A stretch of 64,000 bases of DNA, from positions 62,001 to 126,000 of the forward strand of contig NZ_LT727827.1 of assembly GCF_900162685.1 (NCBI RefSeq), written 5' to 3'. Position numbers and translations under genes: made by a program. Position 1 is the first letter of the stretch. Each line of letters opens with the position of its first letter. Below the pieces are notes generated by a model, which saw only the letters and a program-made list of their open reading frames with translations, ran no database searches and was not told the DNA's origin. Below, piece after piece: positions 33,602 through 41,384 of this stretch. This DNA comes from Terribacillus halophilus (GTDB taxonomy: Bacteria > Bacillota > Bacilli > Bacillales > Amphibacillaceae).

Positions 33602-33719
33602 AGAAAAAACACCTCCAAGTATTATTTCGGATAACAATCGTCCGTTTTCAACCTTGAAGGTGTTTTTTATTTGTCTCAGCGTATGGGGTCAGTCCCATTC
33701 CTACCATCAGCTGGCTTTA

Positions 33720-33911
33720 TTAATTTCTGTTCTTTCTTCTTTCACGCGCTCTAACCATACGCCAGTATCCAACTTGGAATAAGACGACTCCGATCACGAT
33801 AATAGCTATTCCTGATATAACAGCAACCTTATCATTAATTTCCCAAAATAGAATTAAGAGAATACCGATAATCTCCAACAGAACAGCGGTTATCATAAAG
33901 CCCTTATTCAT
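33720..33911 (-). CDS. Small two-helix membrane protein
   Basis: 63 residues: MNKGFMITAVLLEIIGILLILFW is one membrane helix, VAVISGIAIIVIGVVLFQVGY the second, and the tail is very basic (RMVRARERRKNRN). No family is recognised. The ATG at 33911 follows GAAGGAGAGGG. The stop codon of a decayed acetyltransferase lies just upstream, so it once had a partner gene. Its terminator is broken up by the IS. Confidence 0.65.
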   Translation of the reverse strand: MNKGFMITAVLLEIIGILLILFWEINDKVAVISGIAIIVIGVVLFQVGYWRMVRARERRKNRN

Positions 33912-33927
33912 TTGTATACCCTCTCCT

Positions 33928-34130
33928 TCACATGAGGTCTCGAGGGTTAATAATAGCAAGAGTTTGATGATCCTGCCACTTTCCGTTTATTTTGACATTC
34001 TGTTTGGCAATTCCTTCTTTATGAAAGCCAGCTTTTAGCAGCACTTTAATGGATCCTAGGTTATACGGCATCATCTGGCTCTATACAGTGGAAATGCAAT
34101 TCGATAAAAGCCGCTTGTACGTCCTAGGCA
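33928..34130 (-). pseudogene. Remnant of a RimJ/RimL-type GNAT acetyltransferase
   Basis: Minus-strand translation gives QAAFIELHFHCIEPDD in one frame and, after a shift near 34078, QMMPYNLGSIKVLLKAGF followed by EGIAKQNVKINGKWQDHQTLAIINP to a TGA at 33928. This is the C-terminal third of a RimJ/RimL acetyltransferase (pattern A.v.p.N..SikvLekaGF..EG). The N-terminal two thirds are missing: the next gene's stop codon is at 34133. It is a truncated, frameshifted fossil. Confidence 0.8.
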
Positions 34131-34132
34131 CC

Positions 34133-34600
34133 TTACATCCGTTTTTCGTAATATACCAATGTAGCACGCTCATTTACTACTTGTTTCTTACCAGTCTTCT
34201 GATAGCCTGCTTTTTCGTATAAGTAGCAATTTCCTTGCTCTTCCTCTAATGTTGCCAACCGCCAGACTTTTGCATCTGTAAAAGTGCTCTCAACACGTTG
34301 TAAGGCTTCTTGGGCATAGCCTTTTCCCTGAAAAGATGGATGAACAAACATAGGGCTGATCCAGTAGATTCCTGGCTCCTTTGTAAAAAGGCAAATAGCA
34401 CCAACAAACACCTTATTCTTCAGTAACATATAGAAGCCGCCGTCTTTTCTGTTGATACGAGTTATTGTACGTGCCAGCGGCTCATTGGCAGGGTTTGAAT
34501 CCCTATCTTGATACTTAAGCAGCAGCGGCTGAAACGCGGCTACTTGAGTTGCGTGAATTCTTTCTGCATCTGCCTCCATAGCTTTATGTATTTCAATCAT
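34133..34600 (-). CDS. GNAT family N-acetyltransferase
   Basis: 155 residues. The acetyl-CoA loop is FVHPSFQGKGYAQEALQ (Q/R-x-x-G-x-A), preceded by the strand YWISPM and followed by YLYEKAGYQKTG. The substrate is unknown. Start is the ATG at 34600 with GGAGGGG at 9 nt; the upstream in-frame TTG overlaps the preceding stop but would enclose the ribosome site. It sits downstream of the tubby-like gene in the same transcript. Confidence 0.82.
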   Translation of the reverse strand: MIEIHKAMEADAERIHATQVAAFQPLLLKYQDRDSNPANEPLARTITRINRKDGGFYMLLKNKVFVGAICLFTKEPGIYWISPMFVHPSFQGKGYAQEALQRVESTFTDAKVWRLATLEEEQGNCYLYEKAGYQKTGKKQVVNERATLVYYEKRM

Positions 34601-34617
34601 CTTCTGATTCCCCTCCG

Positions 34618-35136
34618 TCAAGGATTATGGAAAAAGGTATGAAACAATCCAATCCACAGTAGAAGGTTCCGCTCTGCTTCTTGATCAATTAGCTCAAGAT
34701 TCACTTTCCAACGCGGAACTTTTACAGTATGTTTCCAGCGAGCAATCTCTTTTCCATGCTTCTGGATGACAGCCCAGTCTCCCATTTTCTTATGAATGGT
34801 ATATGCATGGTTATGTAACGAGAACGAAGCCTGTTTTATTAGCTTTAAGTTTGTTTCTTCATTTAATTGAAGCTCGAGAACATCTGAAGCAGTCCAATAT
34901 TTTATTTTGAATGTTCTCCGAAAAAGGCGGAATTGTTCCTTTGCTTGGAATACAACCTTGCTATCCTTATCTTTCACTTGGTAAGTTGAGGATACGAGAC
35001 CTTCCTGCCAATAGTCAAAGATACGATGTAAAATCGTTGGATAAACCCTACTTACATAGCCTACAATTTTGTCCGCCCCATCAACAATCACTGCTGGCTT
35101 TGTCGATTGGACATGGCGGAATGTATAAGTATACAT
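34618..35136 (-). CDS. Tubby/LURP-one-like beta-barrel protein (tentative)
   Basis: 172 residues rich in beta strands with repeated aromatic/basic turns (YQVKDKDSKVVFQAKEQFRLFRRTFKI, YTIHKKMGDWAVIQKHGKEIARWKHTVKVPRWKV). The pattern 'property of ligand / kkm..W.i...' resembles bacterial tubby C-terminal-like (LURP-one) proteins. I see no catalytic motif. It precedes the GNAT gene with an overlapping in-frame alternative start. Assignment is tentative. Confidence 0.5.
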   Translation of the reverse strand: MYTYTFRHVQSTKPAVIVDGADKIVGYVSRVYPTILHRIFDYWQEGLVSSTYQVKDKDSKVVFQAKEQFRLFRRTFKIKYWTASDVLELQLNEETNLKLIKQASFSLHNHAYTIHKKMGDWAVIQKHGKEIARWKHTVKVPRWKVNLELIDQEAERNLLLWIGLFHTFFHNP

Positions 35137-35170
35137 GTAACATTCCTCCGATACGAAAAAATACTCTTAG

Positions 35171-35353
35171 CTAATACTCACTCTTACGACTAAGGCGAAG
35201 TACGTACATCGTTAAAGAAAGTACAATTGCTGTACATATGAGCAAATCAGAAATCCACAACACATACCCATCTAAATGTAACCGAATACCGATTAAATAA
35301 ATGCATGAAAATACCCAAAAACCTACTTCTTTCAATACTTGAATTGTCCGCAC
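35171..35353 (-). CDS. Small two-helix membrane protein
   Basis: 60 residues, GTG start 9 nt after AGGAGG. Hydrophobic segments at about 10-25 (VGFWVFSCIYLIGI) and 30-53 (YVLWISDLLICTAIVLSLTMYV), with a basic end. No family recognised. It lies 34 nt upstream of the tubby-like gene on the same strand and may be co-transcribed. Confidence 0.6.
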   Translation of the reverse strand: MRTIQVLKEVGFWVFSCIYLIGIRLHLDGYVLWISDLLICTAIVLSLTMYVLRLSRKSEY

Positions 35354-35476
35354 TGTGTAACTCCTCCTAAAAGGTTATACTTTTTCATACGGAGGAATAA
35401 TGGAAAAAGTTCCAATTATTGCATAACAATTTTCATGATATGATACACGTACATTATAAGTGTACGCATCTCCAAA

Positions 35477-35911
35477 TTATACGTTTCTTTTAAAAACGTA
35501 ACTCACTTTATCGTAGCCCATTTTCTCTTGATAAAAACGGTGTGCTCCCGCACGATGTAAACCCGACGACAGCGATACGCTTTGATAATTGTTTTGTGTC
35601 GCCCACTCTTGAACAAAGGTGAGCAATTTTTTTCCATTACCTTTCGAACGCTTTTGGTTATCGGTAACGAAATCACACACCCAAACAAACCGACCATAAT
35701 ACAAGGTGACCATTGGCTTAAAGCCCACTACCGCAGCGATTTCACCATTGTCATACAAGGCAAATAGTTTATATCGCTCCATTTCTTGTGCTTCTGCTAC
35801 TAAATCAAGGTAAGTATCTCTATCCAAGTGTGTTCGTAATTGATTCATTATCGGAAATGCTTGAAGTATTTCATCAGACGTTCTCAATTCTTTGATAGCT
35901 TCAGGAAGCAA
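35477..35911 (-). CDS. GNAT family N-acetyltransferase (TTG start)
   Basis: 144 residues. It begins LPEAIKELRTSDEILQAFPIMNQLRTHLD, the usual opening of this GNAT group, and has the acetyl-CoA motif KRSKGNGKKLL and HRFYQEKMGY near the end. AAAGGAG 8 nt before the TTG decides the start. The frame remains open for 29 codons upstream, but there no ribosome site exists. Substrate unknown. Confidence 0.75.
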   Translation of the reverse strand: MLPEAIKELRTSDEILQAFPIMNQLRTHLDRDTYLDLVAEAQEMERYKLFALYDNGEIAAVVGFKPMVTLYYGRFVWVCDFVTDNQKRSKGNGKKLLTFVQEWATQNNYQSVSLSSGLHRAGAHRFYQEKMGYDKVSYVFKRNV

Positions 35912-36032
35912 ATTAATCTCTCCTTTGGTCAGGAATGTTAGTAATGAGCGCCTAAACATCGCATTTTTTGTTAAAACAAGTTTACTAGACTCCGGCATAT
36001 GAGATACTAATACAGGAAGAAAGGAGATGTTT

Positions 36033-37763
36033 ATGTACGCTTATTTTAATTTTGCTGATGCAGCTGGTCAGACCCAGCATCGGCAATTCACAGAGCAGCA
36101 TACGTTGTTAACAGCCCATACAATTGACGAAGTTATACCCTGCTTAGAGCAGGTGCAAGCATATACAGAAAGAGGATATTACGCAGCAGGGTTTCTTTCT
36201 TATGAAGCAGCTGGAGCTTTTGATTCTAGTCATGTCACAATCCCAGGTTCACAGCTTCCTCTATTACAATTTGGCATTTATAAGCATTTTACTGCTGAGC
36301 AGCCAAAACCAATACAGTCTGCACCAGAAAAGCTAAACTGGCAGCCGGCAATCGAAAAGTCAGCATACGAAAAAGCTATTCACACCATTAAGGAAGAAAT
36401 TGCTGCAGGCAATACCTATCAAACAAATTTTACGATGCGTTTGCGCACGCCGTTTACAGGCGACCCTGCAGCTTTATTCCGCCAAATGCAGCGTGCGCAG
36501 CGTGCTGACTATACCGCCTATCTGGCGTGGGAAAATCATGCCCTGCTGTCAGCTTCTCCGGAGTTGTTTTTCCGCTGGGATGGTAAACAAATACACACAA
36601 AGCCGATGAAAGGCACTATCAAACGCGGCCTTACATATGCAGAAGATCTTGAGAATCGGGAAATGCTCATACAGTCGGTAAAAGATCGTGCAGAGAATGT
36701 TATGATTGTAGATCTGCTGCGTAACGATATCAGCCGGATTGCCAAGCTCGGTACTGTACAAGTTCCGGCCTTATATACCATCGAGAAATATCCAACTGTC
36801 TATCAGATGACATCAACAGTAACAGCAGACACAGTTCCTGGGATAACCATTACCGATATTATGCGTGCCCTTTTCCCTTGCGGCTCAATCACTGGCGCAC
36901 CCAAAGCGAGTACAATGAAAGTCATATCCGATCTCGAACAGGAACCTCGCGAAGTATACTGCGGTGCAATTGGTTATATGATACCCGGTGGAGAAGCAGT
37001 TTTTAACGTACCAATTCGTACTGCCATCGTTAATCAGAAACAGAAACAAGCGACTTACAGTGTTGGCGGGGGCATCACATGGGATTCAACTAGCAATGGA
37101 GAATATGAAGAGGCAATTGCTAAATCCTCTGTACTGCAGGAGAAGCTTCCTGCATTTGATCTTTTAGAAACAATAAAATACGAAAACGGCTTTTACACTT
37201 TACTAGAAAAACATATCCAGCGTTTTTTACAATCTGCAGATTATTTCAGCATACAGCTGCAAGAAGAGGAAGTTCGGCAGATTTTGCAGCAGCACCAGTT
37301 AAAACACCCTGGTGCATACCAGCGAATTCGCCTTTTAGCAGATCAAACCGGTAAATTAAAGCTCACGTATAGTGAAATGCCATTACCTATAAATACGAAG
37401 CAACCATTTAAGCTAGCAACCTCTCCGATTAATCGGAACAATCGATTTTATTATCATAAGACGACTTACCGAGATATTTATACCATGTACAAGGTAGACC
37501 AGCCCCAACTGTTTGATACGCTGCTTTGGAATGAAACTGGCGAACTGACTGAATTCACCATTGGCAACCTTGTCATCGAACAGGATGGCAGATTGCTTAC
37601 ACCTCCAGTTGCAAGTGGTCTTTTGCCTGGCACATTACGGGAAGAATTGCTTGAAAACGGTAAAATTGAAGAATTCACTTTGACAAAAGAAACCCTGAAA
37701 AATGCGTCCCGTATTTGGCTGATCAACAGTGTACGAGGATGGATAGAAATGGAGCTCGACTAG
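36033..37763 (+). CDS. pabB: Aminodeoxychorismate synthase component I fused to 4-amino-4-deoxychorismate lyase
   Basis: 576 residues in two parts. Residues 1 to about 365 are the chorismate-binding PabB domain (IKEEIAAGNTYQTNFT, KPMKGTIKRG, ENVMIVDLLRND, FPCGSITGAPK, IGYM). From about 370 a PLP fold-type IV domain follows (LLETIKYENGFYTLLEKHIQRF, ETGELTEFTIGNLV), matching PabC. Together they make p-aminobenzoate for folate from chorismate, with ammonia from PabA, which is not nearby. The ATG at 36033 is 6 nt after AAGGAG; an ATG two codons earlier abuts the site. It overlaps the convergent methyltransferase by 4 nt. Confidence 0.9.
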   Translation: MYAYFNFADAAGQTQHRQFTEQHTLLTAHTIDEVIPCLEQVQAYTERGYYAAGFLSYEAAGAFDSSHVTIPGSQLPLLQFGIYKHFTAEQPKPIQSAPEKLNWQPAIEKSAYEKAIHTIKEEIAAGNTYQTNFTMRLRTPFTGDPAALFRQMQRAQRADYTAYLAWENHALLSASPELFFRWDGKQIHTKPMKGTIKRGLTYAEDLENREMLIQSVKDRAENVMIVDLLRNDISRIAKLGTVQVPALYTIEKYPTVYQMTSTVTADTVPGITITDIMRALFPCGSITGAPKASTMKVISDLEQEPREVYCGAIGYMIPGGEAVFNVPIRTAIVNQKQKQATYSVGGGITWDSTSNGEYEEAIAKSSVLQEKLPAFDLLETIKYENGFYTLLEKHIQRFLQSADYFSIQLQEEEVRQILQQHQLKHPGAYQRIRLLADQTGKLKLTYSEMPLPINTKQPFKLATSPINRNNRFYYHKTTYRDIYTMYKVDQPQLFDTLLWNETGELTEFTIGNLVIEQDGRLLTPPVASGLLPGTLREELLENGKIEEFTLTKETLKNASRIWLINSVRGWIEMELD

Positions 37764-38509
37764 TAAAGATGAGCTGTTTTCTTCGCTTTTAGAATAATAA
37801 AGGAAGGTCGGCGCAGTTCATGTGCAATCCGAGGCAGCTGCGCGATGGCATGGTCATCTGGAATTGGCTCGTTGACGTCAATCAGGCTGAAGCCATTCTG
37901 CAGCAATCCGTTACATAGCGTAGAAAAGGATCGATGGTAATAAACAACAGCATCTACAAACCAAGCTGCTTCACGCCGGCCTTCTTCCTGATAATCATCT
38001 ACTGCGAAGTGAAGCTTTTTCCCTTCTTCATCCTCAATCCATGTCTTCCCTGCTTTTCGGGCTGTTACAATTGGATGTTCAGACGAGAACAAGAGAACGC
38101 CATCATCTTTTAAGGCCGAATGAATTGAGTGAATAACTTTATCGTAGTTGGCTACATAATGCATGACAAGGGAGCTAACTGCAATATCGTAACGCTCTTT
38201 CGCAAACACTGCATCCTCAATTGATGTCTGCACATATTCAATTGCAGAATGCGCGTTTCTTGTTTGCGCTTCCTGCAGCATGTTTGAAGATGGATCAATT
38301 GCGGTAACGCTCGATGCGCCATTTTCTACACAATACATGGATAGGTCGCCCATCCCACAGCCAATATCCAAAACACGCTTACCTTTCAAATCTGGCAGCA
38401 TGCTTTTCATTTGGGGCTGTTCCATGAGTTCATTGTAGTTGATTGGATTCTCGCGCAGTGCTTTGTAATTCTCAAAAAAGACCGCATTATCATAAATATT
38501 CTGTTTCAT
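37760..38509 (-). CDS. Class I SAM-dependent methyltransferase
   Basis: 249 residues with motif I VLDIGCGMGDLSMYC (residues 45-59), the acidic AIDPSS end of strand 2, and AVSSLVMHYV (motif IV region). The C-terminal part carries EHPIVTARKAGKTW and YHRSFSTLCNGLLQNGF, a small-molecule methyltransferase type. Substrate unknown. AGGAGGC precedes the ATG. Confidence 0.82.
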   Translation of the reverse strand: MKQNIYDNAVFFENYKALRENPINYNELMEQPQMKSMLPDLKGKRVLDIGCGMGDLSMYCVENGASSVTAIDPSSNMLQEAQTRNAHSAIEYVQTSIEDAVFAKERYDIAVSSLVMHYVANYDKVIHSIHSALKDDGVLLFSSEHPIVTARKAGKTWIEDEEGKKLHFAVDDYQEEGRREAAWFVDAVVYYHRSFSTLCNGLLQNGFSLIDVNEPIPDDHAIAQLPRIAHELRRPSFIILKAKKTAHLY

Positions 38510-38611
38510 ATAAAGCCTCCTAATCTAAAATCGAATACATTGTTATTTTAGTAGCAAATAAAAAGGCGCTAGACTTATAATTCTGAATTTTGTACCCATT
38601 AGATTGAGGCG

Positions 38612-38651
38612 TACCTTCTTTAAGGTAAAGAAAAAGATCACCTGCGTGATC
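38612..38651 (-). terminator. Tandem hairpins after the MerR-like gene
   Basis: Stem GATCAC/GTGATC (38636-38651, loop CTGC) followed on the minus strand by T5, then a second stem AAGGTA/TACCTT at 38612-38627. Confidence 0.6.
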
Positions 38652-38654
38652 AGC

Positions 38655-39113
38655 TTAAGCCTTCTTCTTTTTGAGCTTCTCACTCTCTTTTTTCATTTGT
38701 TTCTTTAGCTGTTTGAACAGCTTTTCCCGCTCTTTCTTTACAGCCTTCTTTACTGCATGAGAAACAACCTTCTCTAATTCATCTGAAGTCAATATCCGAG
38801 ATTCACCCTTCTCCAATTCATCTGACGTTACTGCCGGCTTCTCCGATTCTTTGGCGGGTTGTTCTGCCGATTTGTCATAACCAGTCAGCTGCTGAATTGC
38901 ATCTGCAAACGTACGCTTCTCTCCTAGTAATCTCTTTAATTCTTCTAATGTCGCAAGATCTTTCTCTGTATAAACCCGCTGCCCTTTGTTATTCCGCTTG
39001 AACGGGTAATGAGCGCTTTCCAATGCAATTGCCCATCGCCGTAAAGTCGACGTTGTCACCTCTAAAGAAGCAGCTAAGTCCTTTGCCGTGTACTGTATCT
39101 CTTGTTCAGACAA
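38655..39113 (-). CDS. MerR-type helix-turn-helix protein with a highly basic coiled tail
   Basis: 152 residues. The N-terminal winged helix is MerR-like (YTAKDLAASLEVTTSTLRRWAIALE, RVYTEKDLATLEELKRLL). A linker has a duplicated TSDELEK (residues about 96-115), and the last 35 residues are nearly all Lys/Glu (VKKEREKLFKQLKKQMKKESEKLKKKKA), a charged coiled coil. No effector domain is present. It recalls RacA-type or plasmid DNA-binding proteins more than classical MerR activators. Confidence 0.7.
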   Translation of the reverse strand: MSEQEIQYTAKDLAASLEVTTSTLRRWAIALESAHYPFKRNNKGQRVYTEKDLATLEELKRLLGEKRTFADAIQQLTGYDKSAEQPAKESEKPAVTSDELEKGESRILTSDELEKVVSHAVKKAVKKEREKLFKQLKKQMKKESEKLKKKKA

Positions 39114-39201
39114 ATTTATTCCCCCTTGACTATGTATGATGGAAACTATTTCCTACAGTATACTATAGCCTGTATGGAATCCCAAGAATCGTATACTTAT
39201 T

Positions 39202-39816
39202 TCACTCCTCACTTGCTGGCAGTCCAAGATGGCACCGAATTGCCCATGCCTGATGTTCATGAAAGAGTCTATCTACTGCTTCTTCTGGTGAAATCCAAAT
39301 CAGTTCATGATCCGCTTCTATGGAATCACGTATACTAGCTCCTACAAAACAGCTATAAAAGTCAGCAACATTTTGTATATACGCTCTTCTGTCCCTAGAT
39401 TGAAAGTATTGCGCTCCTTTACAGACGTATACTAGATTGCTAATGGAATAACCCGTTTCCTCCATCATTTCTCTTTCCAAGCACGATAGCTTGTTCCTCC
39501 CCCTTCTCCATTCCGCCGCCAGGGAGTACGAGCAATTGATTGGTTTTAACTTGATGACACCTATTTTATTGCTTTTGTTTTGCATGATTCCGTATACGGC
39601 TTGTCGTACCTTCACTGCTTCACTTTTGGGTACATCATTATCCCAGTCAATCCAACGGCCATAATCCTTAACCCAATCTTCTATTTCTCGTTTCAATGCA
39701 TCTGATACCGGCATCTCATCTAGATCCAAGTTCACTTTACATACTGCACACCACACTGGGTCCGCGAAGTCTGCTGCCATTAATAGATTTGTTGTTGTTC
39801 CACAGTTGCATTCCAC
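39202..39816 (-). CDS. Nudix hydrolase-like protein with a frame-scrambled Nudix box
   Basis: 204 residues, GTG start behind GGGAG. The N-terminus has cysteines (CNCG, CAVC) that may bind zinc. The end of the Nudix box is intact (REMMEETGY), but the first half reads AAEWRRGRNKL. In the neighbouring frame the same bases give NQLLVLPGGGMEKGEEQAIVL, the expected Nudix core (GX5EX7). One lost A (run at 39544-39547) and one extra G (39477-39478) would explain this; the two shifts cancel. As written, the catalytic Gly and first Glu are missing, so the product is probably inactive. Confidence 0.75.
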   Translation of the reverse strand: MECNCGTTTNLLMAADFADPVWCAVCKVNLDLDEMPVSDALKREIEDWVKDYGRWIDWDNDVPKSEAVKVRQAVYGIMQNKSNKIGVIKLKPINCSYSLAAEWRRGRNKLSCLEREMMEETGYSISNLVYVCKGAQYFQSRDRRAYIQNVADFYSCFVGASIRDSIEADHELIWISPEEAVDRLFHEHQAWAIRCHLGLPASEE

Positions 39817-39822
39817 CTGCGT

Positions 39823-40503
39823 TTACTCCCTTTCTTGCTGCTGTACGAGGTAATCCAACAGTTGATAAAGCACCTCTTTATTATTTTTCGGGATATGGGC
39901 AGACAGCATAGCCTGCTCACTTTGAACATATTTGCCTTTATCTATATAATCTCGATCATGCGTGATTAACTTGGTTATGCTTTCTCTTGTCGTCTCAAAG
40001 TGGAATTGCAGCCCCAGCGCAGAATCATTATATACGAAACCTTGATTCTCACATACTTCATTTCCAAAAAGCCGAATAGCTCCGTCTGGTAAGGAAAATT
40101 GTTCCCCATGCCAATGAAAAACTGTCATCTTATCAGGCAGGAAAGAAAAATGTTTGGTGAAAGTTTGAATCGGGTGCCATCCTACTTCCTTATGTTTTCC
40201 TTGAAAGACGTCTGCTCCTATTGCTTTGGCTATTTGCTGGGCGCCAAGACAGATACCAAACACCGGCTGCTGTTCTGAGATTAGGTCTCGAATCAGATCA
40301 CGTTCGGCTTCTAACCAATACTCAGTATCATTTGCACTCATCGGTCCGCCTAAGATAATGAGCATGCTTACATCTACTGCAGCTGGCAGTACCGGCTCCT
40401 TGTACAAATGATGGATACGAAAGCGATGCCCCCGACCTTGTCCCCAATCTTCTATAGTGGCCAGCCCCTCAAACTGGACATGCTGCAGTACATCAATTAG
40501 CAC
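39823..40503 (-). CDS. Class I glutamine amidotransferase (GMP synthase-like)
   Basis: 226 residues of the class I GATase fold. The nucleophile elbow is GICLGAQQIA (Cys near residue 93), the oxyanion strand LIILGGPMSAND, and the catalytic His-Glu is LQFHFE (about residue 178-182). No synthetase domain is attached, so it may hydrolyse gamma-glutamyl compounds or supply ammonia to a partner. It ends 6 nt before the Nudix gene starts and follows the GNAT gene at 18 nt: a likely three-gene transcript. Confidence 0.82.
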   Translation of the reverse strand: MLIDVLQHVQFEGLATIEDWGQGRGHRFRIHHLYKEPVLPAAVDVSMLIILGGPMSANDTEYWLEAERDLIRDLISEQQPVFGICLGAQQIAKAIGADVFQGKHKEVGWHPIQTFTKHFSFLPDKMTVFHWHGEQFSLPDGAIRLFGNEVCENQGFVYNDSALGLQFHFETTRESITKLITHDRDYIDKGKYVQSEQAMLSAHIPKNNKEVLYQLLDYLVQQQERE

Positions 40504-40521
40504 CTTATTATTCTTCCTCCC

Positions 40522-40962
40522 TTATAAGCTCAGCTCATAATGAAAAAATTGCTGATCGCGAACATAACCTTTTCGTTCATACAGACGCTGTGCCTTTTCA
40601 TTATCAGGAGCAGTACTAAGTGCGATGCTGGCAGCACCAGTTTCCATCGCCAAAATCTTTGCTGCCTCCAGCAGTTTCTCTCCGACGCCTTGTTTCCTGC
40701 TGCTTTCGGCTACAAATAAATCGTTTAAAATCCAAGCCCGCTTCATACCTATCGAAGAATAAGTAGGATAAAGCTGAGCAAAACCAACGCATCTCTCTTC
40801 CATTTTTGCTAGGAATATAACGGACTCCTCTTTTTCGAGTCTTTCTGTTAAGTATGCCTCTGCCCCGTTCAGGTCAGGTGCTTGTTTATAGAATTGGCGA
40901 TACTGATCAAATAATGCTGCTGTTTGTTTTACATCTTGCAAAGTTGCTTTTGTTATTTTCAT
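40522..40962 (-). CDS. GNAT family N-acetyltransferase
   Basis: 146 residues: KITKATLQDVKQTAALFDQYRQFY opens the domain, LFVAESSRKQGVGEKLLEAA is the acetyl-CoA loop, and NEKAQRLYERKGY the end motif. Substrate unknown. Upstream of the amidotransferase gene on the same strand. Confidence 0.85.
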   Translation of the reverse strand: MKITKATLQDVKQTAALFDQYRQFYKQAPDLNGAEAYLTERLEKEESVIFLAKMEERCVGFAQLYPTYSSIGMKRAWILNDLFVAESSRKQGVGEKLLEAAKILAMETGAASIALSTAPDNEKAQRLYERKGYVRDQQFFHYELSL

Positions 40963-41031
40963 ATTTTCACCTCTTCAAGAGCTCTATTACCTTAGTTTTT
41001 TAACTGATTCATTCTTTCTCGCTCTTCATCT

Positions 41032-41371
41032 TTATCTAGATACACCGAGCTGATTATCCCCAAGGGTCGTGAAAAGTTCCCTATTGTACAGGTACCCCCA
41101 CTCTCTTATGGATATCAAAATGTCGGATATTCAGCGCGTTCATCACACGCTCTCTTGCTGCTTCCAAGTCTTTTACCCCAAGCCGAAGTGGTCCATTTCG
41201 GTATTCTGATTCTTCTGTTTCAGCCAATTGAAGCCAACAGCCCGACACTATTTCCCATTCCAGAAAACCTGCATGCGGGATGAAATCAGGTTCTCTCTCC
41301 AGTAAAATCGTATACCAAGTCTTAGCCCTTTCCAAATCTGTAACAGTAAACCGAATCGTCATCTCAAACAT
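41032..41371 (-). pseudogene. VOC-family gene cut short by a nonsense codon and a frameshift
   Basis: The intact frame (41081-41371, 96 residues, ATG behind AAAGGAGG) is a VOC domain (MFEMTIRFTVTDLERAKTWYT). It stops at TAG (41081-41083) after VPVQ. Past the stop the translation continues GTFHDPWG and, after one extra base, NQLGV to a TAA at 41032. VOC proteins normally end WGTF.DPWGN.LG, so TGG probably became TAG and a base was gained. The lost strand holds the last metal-site part of the fold. Confidence 0.75.
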
Positions 41372-41384
41372 TTTGACTCCTCCT

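Larger units (their letters stand above)
32414..33696 (-). mobile_element. Complete IS3-family (IS150-like) insertion sequence
   Basis: 1283 bp. The terminal inverted repeats begin GGGACTGACCCC at both ends, with further partial matching inwards (TGAGACA, then CCTTCAA). ATT is present directly outside each end (32411-32413 and 33697-33699), the 3-bp target duplication usual for this family; whether the outermost T/A belongs to the IR is ambiguous. It holds two overlapping-phase frames, orfA and orfB, with a slip site. All parts look intact, so the element may be active. Insertion was into a terminator loop. Confidence 0.9.
32394..33718 (-). terminator. Terminator split by the IS element
   Basis: The left arm AAAGCCAGCTGAATGGTA (32394-32411) and right arm TACCATCAGCTGGCTTT (33702-33718) pair over 17 bp with one bulged A once the element is removed. 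On the minus strand a run of six T follows. It served the small membrane-protein gene at 33720-33911, and the insertion is in its loop. Confidence 0.85.
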
